Assembly (NCBI GenBank): GCA_016186625.1
Contig: JACPLG010000003.1
Location: forward strand, 24,744-88,743
Source: Candidatus Levyibacteriota bacterium
GTDB taxonomy: Bacteria > Patescibacteria > Microgenomatia > Levybacterales > UBA12049
DNA: 64,000 nucleotides
Direction of reading: 5' to 3'
Below, one piece after another: positions 58,404 through 64,000 of this stretch. The notes below the pieces were generated by a model. That model was not told the DNA's origin, searched no databases, and worked only from the letters and a program-made list of their open reading frames with translations. A program made the translations under genes and the position numbers. How positions within the stretch are numbered: position 1 is the first letter of the stretch; every line of letters begins with the position of its first letter.

Positions 58404-59705
58404 ATGAGAATCGCAATTATTGGAGCCGGATTTACCGGCCTCTCCGCAGCCTATTATTTACAGAAGGATGGGCATAGCGTTACTATTTTTGAAAAAGATC
58501 CACATCCAGGAGGTCTTGCGATTGGATTCAGAGAAAAAGAATGGGAATGGAGTCTTGAAAAACACTATCATCATTGGTTTACAAATGATAAATTTATTTT
58601 GCGCTTAGCAAAAGAGATAGGACATAAGGTAATAGTACGCCGTCCCAAGACTAGCGTATACGTTGATGGAAAAATTTATCAGTTTGACTCTCCTTTAAAA
58701 GTATTACTTTTTCCAAAACTATCAATAATAGATCGGCTTAGAATGGGTTTTGTAATTTCTCTGCTTAGGTACAACCCTATCTGGAAACCTCTTGAAAAGA
58801 TCAATGCTACCAAATTTTTGCCCAAAGCAATGGGGCAAAGGGGATACAAAATGATTTGGGAACCTTTGTTTAAAAATAAATTCGGGCCATATGCTTCTGA
58901 TATATCCCTTGCCTGGTTTTGGGCAAGAATTGTCAAAAGGACTCCATCCCTTGCATATCCCCAAGGAGGATTCTTGGAATTTGCAAACCATATTGTAAAA
59001 GTAATCGAGAAAAGAGGTGGAAAAGTTTACTTCAATACAGATGTGGTAGAACTTTCTTCAAACGGTAAACCATCTATTAAATTCAAAAAAATTGGAAACG
59101 CCCAAAAGGCACCCGAATTGGAAATTGGAAATTACGATGCAATCGTTGTCACTCTTCCGTCATTTTTGTTTTTTAAAATTGCTCCGGAGTTACCACAAGA
59201 TTACAAACAAAAATTTGCCAAGCTTAGAGGACTTGGCGCCACCAATTTAATGCTTAGATTAAGGAAGCCCTTTTTTAATGATGGGACATACTGGCTCAAT
59301 GTCTGCGACGAAACCTCTCCGGTTATGGCAATTGTTGAACACACAAATTTTATGGACAAAAAATATTATAACAATGAGCACCTTCTCTATCTTGGCAACT
59401 ATTTGCCTGCTGACTCCAAGCGTTTTTCGTTGGAAAAAGAAGAAGTTCTAAAACTACTTGATCCGTTCTTACAAAAAATAAATCCTAACTATAGAAAAAG
59501 TTTAATCGATTATGCGCTCTTTAAAGTCTCCTTTGCCCAACCGGTTATTCCAACAAATTACTCAAAAATGATTCCTCCATTTAAGACTCCACTTCCCAAT
59601 GTTTATCTTTCTAATATTGAGCAAGTCTATCCCTGGGACAGAGGCACAAATTACGCTGTTGAACTTGGAGAAGAAATAACCGATTATATTCTTAATGAAA
59701 ATTAA
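58404..59705 (+). CDS. NAD(P)/FAD-dependent amine oxidase-like protein
   Basis: A 433-aa flavoprotein. The dinucleotide-binding motif IGAGFTGLSAAYYLQKDGH is at the N-terminus with the following acid in VTIFEKD, and PGGLAIGF contacts FAD. The C-terminal FAD motif is YLSNIEQVYPWDRGTNYAVELG. The protoporphyrinogen-oxidase/phytoene-desaturase-like superfamily fits; no heme or carotenoid genes are near, and the context is glycan and membrane proteins. LEIGNY near residue 245 may derive from a repeat. It overlaps the next gene by 11 nt. Confidence 0.8.
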   Translation: MRIAIIGAGFTGLSAAYYLQKDGHSVTIFEKDPHPGGLAIGFREKEWEWSLEKHYHHWFTNDKFILRLAKEIGHKVIVRRPKTSVYVDGKIYQFDSPLKVLLFPKLSIIDRLRMGFVISLLRYNPIWKPLEKINATKFLPKAMGQRGYKMIWEPLFKNKFGPYASDISLAWFWARIVKRTPSLAYPQGGFLEFANHIVKVIEKRGGKVYFNTDVVELSSNGKPSIKFKKIGNAQKAPELEIGNYDAIVVTLPSFLFFKIAPELPQDYKQKFAKLRGLGATNLMLRLRKPFFNDGTYWLNVCDETSPVMAIVEHTNFMDKKYYNNEHLLYLGNYLPADSKRFSLEKEEVLKLLDPFLQKINPNYRKSLIDYALFKVSFAQPVIPTNYSKMIPPFKTPLPNVYLSNIEQVYPWDRGTNYAVELGEEITDYILNEN

Positions 59706-61335
59706 AAAATTCCTCTTAAATAATTCTTCTGAAATAATTGTATTTTTAATAGGAATTGCATTTGGAACTTTTTTAATGTTTTCCTCATTTTCATCTGGTG
59801 AGGGAATAATCATGATCTCAAGTAAAGCTTGGAGCGATTTTGCAAGCCATATTCCGCTAATTCGTTCTTTCTCTTTGGGATCTAATTTTCCGCCAGAGTA
59901 CCCTCTTTTTCCCGGAGAACCAATAAAATATCATTTTATTTTTTATTATATTGTTGGATTATTAGAAAAAATTGGACTTCCAATTGGTCTTGCATTAAAT
60001 ATTCCCTCAGCCATAGGCTTTATTTTTTTAGTATTAATAATTTATTATTTCTCCAAACAAGTTTTTAAATCTAAAAGTGTAGGATTATTAAGTGTAGTGT
60101 TTTTTCTTTTTAATTCTTCTTTATCATTTATTTATTATTTTAGACAAAACCCTCTTTCCACCCAGAGTATTTTGCAAATTCCAAACACAACAAACTTTCA
60201 GTCATTTGCTCCATATGGGCAGGGAATAATTTCAGCCTTTTGGAATCTTAATATTTATACGAATCAAAGACATCTTGCAGTTTCTTTTGCGTTATCGTTT
60301 ATCATTATTTATTTGGCAATCAAACCAATACTAGGTGAAAAAACATTATCTGCAAGGTGGTATTTTATTTTGGGAATTGTTTTAGGTCTTAGTTTTTTTA
60401 TTCACACGGCTGTATTCTTAATGTCGTCTGTTGTTTTACTTTCACTAGCGGTATTATTTTCAAAAATAAGAAAAGGAGTATTAGTACTATTAATACTTGC
60501 GGCAATAATCGCTTTTCCGCAATATTTGTACTTAACCGGATCTGATGGTTATTCTCCAAACCTTGTCCTTGGTTATCTTCTTGCGAATGACTTGACCTTT
60601 CAAAAATTCATTGAATTTTGGATTTATAATCTAGGGCTAAGCTTAATTTTAATCCCCTTTGGATTCATATTTGCAACTAAATTCCAAAGAAAAATATTAC
60701 TTGCCTTTTTTTCACTTTTTATTATTGGCAACACTATTCAGTTTTCTCCTGAAATTGCGGCAAATCATAAGTTCTTTAATTATTTTATTGTCATCGGCAA
60801 TATGTTCTCTGCTTTCGCTTTGTTAGTGCTCTGGAACAAAAAGCACTTTTTCAAACCGATTGTTATTATGCTTTTTTTATTTATGGTCTTTGGAGGAATT
60901 ATAGATTTTTTCCCAATTTATAATGACCATAAAATTTCTATTGATGATTATAAAAAAAATCCTGATGCGAATTGGATACTTACCAATACGCCTTCAAACT
61001 CTATATTTTTAAATTCAACTTATCTTTACAACCCGGCTTCTTTATCAGGAAGAAAAATATTTATGGGTTGGCCGTATTTTGCATGGTCACAGGGATATGA
61101 TACGGATGCGAGAGGAAAAGTAATGAAAGATATGCTCTCTGCAAAAAGTAAATCAGTTGCATGTGATTTGCTTAAAAGGTATAAGATAGATTTCGTGGAA
61201 ATACGAATACAAAATCCACCCGATCCCAACATACCAAACATTTCCTTACTCTACGAAAATGAATTTATTAAATCTTACGAAAATAAGAATAAAAACTATT
61301 CAATATATAATGTAGTCACTAATTGTTTGCCGTAA
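59695..61335 (+). CDS. Large polytopic membrane protein, GT-C-like
   Basis: A 546-aa protein with about 11-12 spans and a C-terminal soluble part of about 120 residues (NWILTNTPSNSIFLNSTYLY to KSVACDLLKRYKIDFVEIRI). The first outer loop has WSDFASHIPLIRSFSLGSNFPPEYPLFPGEPIKYHFIFYY, a pattern of GT-C enzymes with an acid in the first loop. It resembles the DUF2298-type protein two genes downstream in that loop (proline-rich, then YHF/YYYF). Function unknown. Confidence 0.7.
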   Translation: MKIKKFLLNNSSEIIVFLIGIAFGTFLMFSSFSSGEGIIMISSKAWSDFASHIPLIRSFSLGSNFPPEYPLFPGEPIKYHFIFYYIVGLLEKIGLPIGLALNIPSAIGFIFLVLIIYYFSKQVFKSKSVGLLSVVFFLFNSSLSFIYYFRQNPLSTQSILQIPNTTNFQSFAPYGQGIISAFWNLNIYTNQRHLAVSFALSFIIIYLAIKPILGEKTLSARWYFILGIVLGLSFFIHTAVFLMSSVVLLSLAVLFSKIRKGVLVLLILAAIIAFPQYLYLTGSDGYSPNLVLGYLLANDLTFQKFIEFWIYNLGLSLILIPFGFIFATKFQRKILLAFFSLFIIGNTIQFSPEIAANHKFFNYFIVIGNMFSAFALLVLWNKKHFFKPIVIMLFLFMVFGGIIDFFPIYNDHKISIDDYKKNPDANWILTNTPSNSIFLNSTYLYNPASLSGRKIFMGWPYFAWSQGYDTDARGKVMKDMLSAKSKSVACDLLKRYKIDFVEIRIQNPPDPNIPNISLLYENEFIKSYENKNKNYSIYNVVTNCLP

Positions 61336-61336
61336 A

Positions 61337-62599
61337 ATGGATGAGATTTTTAAATTCATTAAGTATGTTTTCAAAAGTAAACTTCTAATTCTAGGTTTTA
61401 TTATTTATTTCTCATTTAATATATCTGCATTAAAAACCCATTGGTTTGATTATTTTTTTTTCGGAAGCTCCATTCACTACTGCTGTAAAGGGCTTGATTT
61501 TTATCAAATCCCAAACGGAATGTATGCTTTCTTAAATGGCGGCGATTTATCAGGAAAACTGCCAGCAGGGGTAAATTCCTACTCTTATCCTTACGCAAGC
61601 AATTCAAATGTTTACCATCCGTTTTTAACTATAATTCTTGGTTTTTTCTTTATTATTTTTGATCCGGAAGTTTCAATTAATTTATGGTTTTTTATTAAAA
61701 TTTTCATAACGCTACTTACTGCTTTTTACATCTATAAAAATTTTAAGGACAACAAGTACTTAAATTTGGCTATTTTTTTGTTTTTAATCAACTTCTCACA
61801 ATATAATGAAATTAAAATATCTCAGTATCAATTTTTATTTAATATTTTTCTTTTATTTTTTCTGATAAATCTTACTAAGAAAAAAAACAGTTTAGGAGGA
61901 GGAGTATTATACTTCTTAACTCTTATTGCAAAACCTATTGGTCTTCTATGGATGCCCGTATTATTTCTCAAAAAAAAGATTTCATTACTTTTATCAGGAC
62001 TATCTCTCTTCTTAATATCAACCCTAACTTTTAGTTTATTAGGAGTTGGTCAATATTTCACTGATAATGTTTTGTATCATTTATTTCACCCAATGAATAC
62101 AAAAAATATTGATTTTATGTCATTTGAGGCAATTCTAAGAAATAGTTTTAATTTGTCAATGGAATTAGTAAGAGCTATTAAAATAGCTGTCCTAGGATTT
62201 ATCTATCTACTTGCATTATCAAAAAGAATAAGTGTAATTGTGCTCGTTTATCTTCTGGTTTTATTTTTCTTATTCTTTTATGACTTAGTTTTCCAGTATC
62301 ATTTTAGTGTTCTTGGACCCCTACTTGCTATTTGTCTTTTAAGCTTAGATGAGTTTCAAAGTAAGGCCGCGAGAATATTAATACTAATTATAAATCTGCC
62401 AAATACTTTTTTTATATTTAGACTTCTGAATATTGGAGTTATTTCAAGTCCAGTCCTAGGAACAGATCCCACTTTTAAAACCCAGCAAATTGTTTCATTT
62501 TTTCAACTATTGCCAATAATACTTCTTACCATTATAGTAATATTTCCACATATAAAAACCTTGTTTCAAAAATTTAATTATAAGTATGTTTCAGTCTGA
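61337..62599 (+). CDS. GT87/DUF2029-like membrane protein
   Basis: A 420-aa protein with about ten spans. The outer loop after the first span (GLDFYQIPNGMYAFLNGGDLSG then YPYASNSNVYHPFLTIILGFF) fits the GT87 family of polyprenyl-phosphate-mannose dependent transferases. It starts one base after the upstream stop and overlaps the next gene by 14 nt, so the three large membrane proteins form one operon. The substrate is unknown. Confidence 0.72.
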   Translation: MDEIFKFIKYVFKSKLLILGFIIYFSFNISALKTHWFDYFFFGSSIHYCCKGLDFYQIPNGMYAFLNGGDLSGKLPAGVNSYSYPYASNSNVYHPFLTIILGFFFIIFDPEVSINLWFFIKIFITLLTAFYIYKNFKDNKYLNLAIFLFLINFSQYNEIKISQYQFLFNIFLLFFLINLTKKKNSLGGGVLYFLTLIAKPIGLLWMPVLFLKKKISLLLSGLSLFLISTLTFSLLGVGQYFTDNVLYHLFHPMNTKNIDFMSFEAILRNSFNLSMELVRAIKIAVLGFIYLLALSKRISVIVLVYLLVLFFLFFYDLVFQYHFSVLGPLLAICLLSLDEFQSKAARILILIINLPNTFFIFRLLNIGVISSPVLGTDPTFKTQQIVSFFQLLPIILLTIIVIFPHIKTLFQKFNYKYVSV

Positions 62600-64000
62600 T
62601 CTCTTTTTGATTTTTAGATGGTGGTTGGTTTTTCTTCTCATTGGAATATCTTTTCTTCCCGCAACTTGGAAGATTTTTAACAGTTTTATTGATAAAGGAT
62701 ATATATTTTCCAAAGTTCTTGGATTACTTTTGATCTCTTATTCAATTTATATACTTGGGACTTTACACATTTTAAAATTCTCGACATTTAATATTTTGGT
62801 TGTATGGTTAGTTTTAACAAGTATTTTCTGGTTTTTCTTAAGACCTAAAAAAATTGAAATAAGAAATAAGTTGAAAATATTTCTCTTCGAAGAGTTTATT
62901 TTCTTAAGTACTCTTCTAATATGGTCCTATGTTAGATCCTTTAATCCTGACATTCATGATCTTGAGAAATTTATGGATTTTGGATTTATAAATTCGATTT
63001 TAAGATCCGAATATTTTCCACCGCGCGATATGTGGTTTAGCCCGTTTTCAATAAATTATTATTACTTTGGACATTTATACACCGCCGCTGCCACCAAACT
63101 TTCACAAATCCCCTCTTTTATTACGTTCAACCTTATGATTGCAACTATATTTGCTTTCACATTCTCACTGTCTTTCTCACTTGGAATAAATCTAATCGAA
63201 AAAATTAAACGTTTTTCAATCAGAAAAACATTTATCTTGGGACTATTGTTTGGATATATTGTGACTCTTTCAGGAAATCTCCAAACAATTTATTCTTTAT
63301 TTAAGAATTACAATGCAGAATCTCCGGTTCCTTTTTGGGATTTAGGGCTGTCGATTTCAACTTTTCCAAATTCATATTGGTATCCAAATGCAACAAGATT
63401 TATTTACCATACAATCCATGAGTTTCCGTCGTATTCCTTTGTTGTTGCAGATCTGCATGGCCATGTTTTGGATATTCCTATTGTTATTTTTCTGATTGCA
63501 ATTGGTTTTGTTTTATTTGTAGAAAAAAAGCTCAGAAAAGAACTCATAATTCTAGCTTCATTCCTGGTCTCTATTGCTTATATGACTAACGCTTGGGACG
63601 GATTAATTTATTTGGGACTTTTATCTATCATTATATTTTTTTCTGATTTTATGAAAGGTCAAGACAATAATCTATCTAAAAAAATTCTTGATTCTATTAT
63701 TAATTCAACAAAGTATATATTAATAATTGTAATTTCGTTCTTTATATTTTCTCTGGTTTTTAGTCAAAATTTTTCTCCATTTGCATCTGGAATAGGACTC
63801 AATTGCCCTCCAGAGTTTCTTACTAAAATTGAAAGCATTGGTCCCTTTTTATTCGAAAAAGGACAATGTCAGCGCTCACCTATTTGGCAGCTTGGAATTC
63901 TCTATGGCTTTTTTATCTATATGATCGCAGGATTTTTTATATTTATCAGGAAGAAGAAACTCATAGCTCCCGATTTTTTTGTTATCATAATTTCTTTATT
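62586..64000 (+). CDS. DUF2298 (YYY-type) membrane protein, 3' end outside window
   Basis: An open frame from ATG 62586 to the end of the window (471 codons so far). About ten spans are visible. The family signature is complete: DLEKFMDFGFINSILRSEYF, PPRDMWFSPFSINYYYFGH, then YHTIHEFPSYSFVVADLHGH. DUF2298 proteins are GT-C-like with unknown donors. The start lies inside the end of the GT87-like gene. The C-terminus is cut by the window edge. Confidence 0.85.
   Translation, partial: MFQSDLFLIFRWWLVFLLIGISFLPATWKIFNSFIDKGYIFSKVLGLLLISYSIYILGTLHILKFSTFNILVVWLVLTSIFWFFLRPKKIEIRNKLKIFLFEEFIFLSTLLIWSYVRSFNPDIHDLEKFMDFGFINSILRSEYFPPRDMWFSPFSINYYYFGHLYTAAATKLSQIPSFITFNLMIATIFAFTFSLSFSLGINLIEKIKRFSIRKTFILGLLFGYIVTLSGNLQTIYSLFKNYNAESPVPFWDLGLSISTFPNSYWYPNATRFIYHTIHEFPSYSFVVADLHGHVLDIPIVIFLIAIGFVLFVEKKLRKELIILASFLVSIAYMTNAWDGLIYLGLLSIIIFFSDFMKGQDNNLSKKILDSIINSTKYILIIVISFFIFSLVFSQNFSPFASGIGLNCPPEFLTKIESIGPFLFEKGQCQRSPIWQLGILYGFFIYMIAGFFIFIRKKKLIAPDFFVIIISL

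Noticed and set aside
1..64000. tRNA or rRNA genes
   Set aside because: No stretch with a T-loop GTTCRANNC and matching acceptor arms or an rRNA core sequence was found while reading the gaps; a tRNAscan run would settle this.

Overview
The window looks like the genome of a Candidate Phyla Radiation (Patescibacteria) bacterium, most likely of the Microgenomates group. The DNA is AT-rich and densely packed with short, domain-minimised housekeeping proteins (IF-2 of 483 aa, HrcA of 243 aa, DnaJ without zinc finger). It has an archaeal-style nucleotide phosphorylase, many polytopic GT-C-like membrane proteins, and several families of short repeats that sit between and inside genes. No rRNA, tRNA, CRISPR array, transposase or prophage gene was seen. 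The group assignment is inference from gene content, not from a marker tree.

Layout. 1-2.8 kb (+): 3' end of a sortase, a 45-aa small ORF, AMP/thymidine phosphorylase, MltG. 2.9-6.7 kb (-): YtxH-like and DUF948-like envelope proteins, RodZ-like HTH protein, FtsK, a small unknown protein. 7-9 kb (+): degenerate P-loop protein with an OmpR-type DNA-binding tail, then an AlkA-like glycosylase. 8.9-10.1 kb (-): SDR and PEBP. 10.1-11.3 kb (+): two secreted or anchored proteins. 11.3-14.6 kb (-): RNase J, a protease-less Lon-like ATPase, an unknown. 14.7-21.6 kb (-): nusA-infB-DHH-like-rpsO-pnp. 21.7-24.4 kb (-): membrane-anchored Clp-like ATPase and a membrane protein. 24.5-27.5 kb (-): cutA-LOG-pyrC-pyrD. 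27.6-30.3 kb (-): HIT protein, nucleotidyltransferase, J-domain protein. 30.4-35.6 kb (-): glmS, then hrcA-grpE-dnaK. 35.7-37.9 kb (+): a GC-rich structured segment, a small membrane protein, metG. 37.9-39.6 kb (-): DUF2079 protein and a 51-aa membrane peptide. 39.6-45.8 kb (+): tatD and a lipid-linked glycan cluster (GT2, GT39-like, WecA/MraY-like, UbiA-like). Then PEGA/SH3 protein (-), a PyrF-PyrE fusion (+), groES-groEL (-), an LPXTG surface protein (+), lepA and murJ (-), rpsT, a PilN/PilO-type cluster with surface protein, an FAD oxidoreductase, and three large membrane proteins running off the end (+).

How the genes work together. UMP synthesis is represented by pyrC, pyrD and the pyrF-pyrE fusion. 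RNA turnover is represented by RNase J and PNPase. Envelope and division functions are FtsK, RodZ-like, MltG and MurJ. Surface display is represented by a sortase and an LPXTG protein at opposite ends of the window, plus pilus-type assembly proteins. The chaperone network (GroES/EL, GrpE, DnaK, J protein) appears to share HrcA control: hrcA and groES both carry an inverted repeat with CIRCE geometry on strong promoters.

The most notable observations are: (1) recurrent core promoters whose -10 box lies 6-8 nt before the start codon, indicating leaderless mRNAs; (2) a variant CIRCE operator at two heat-shock operons; (3) several repeat families read through in frame inside conserved genes (lepA, infB, dnaK, glmS, tatD, the DHH-like gene); (4) a duplicated palindrome-plus-promoter module of about 155 bp; (5) a GC-rich segment of about 190 nt with nested pairing potential next to the hrcA promoter.
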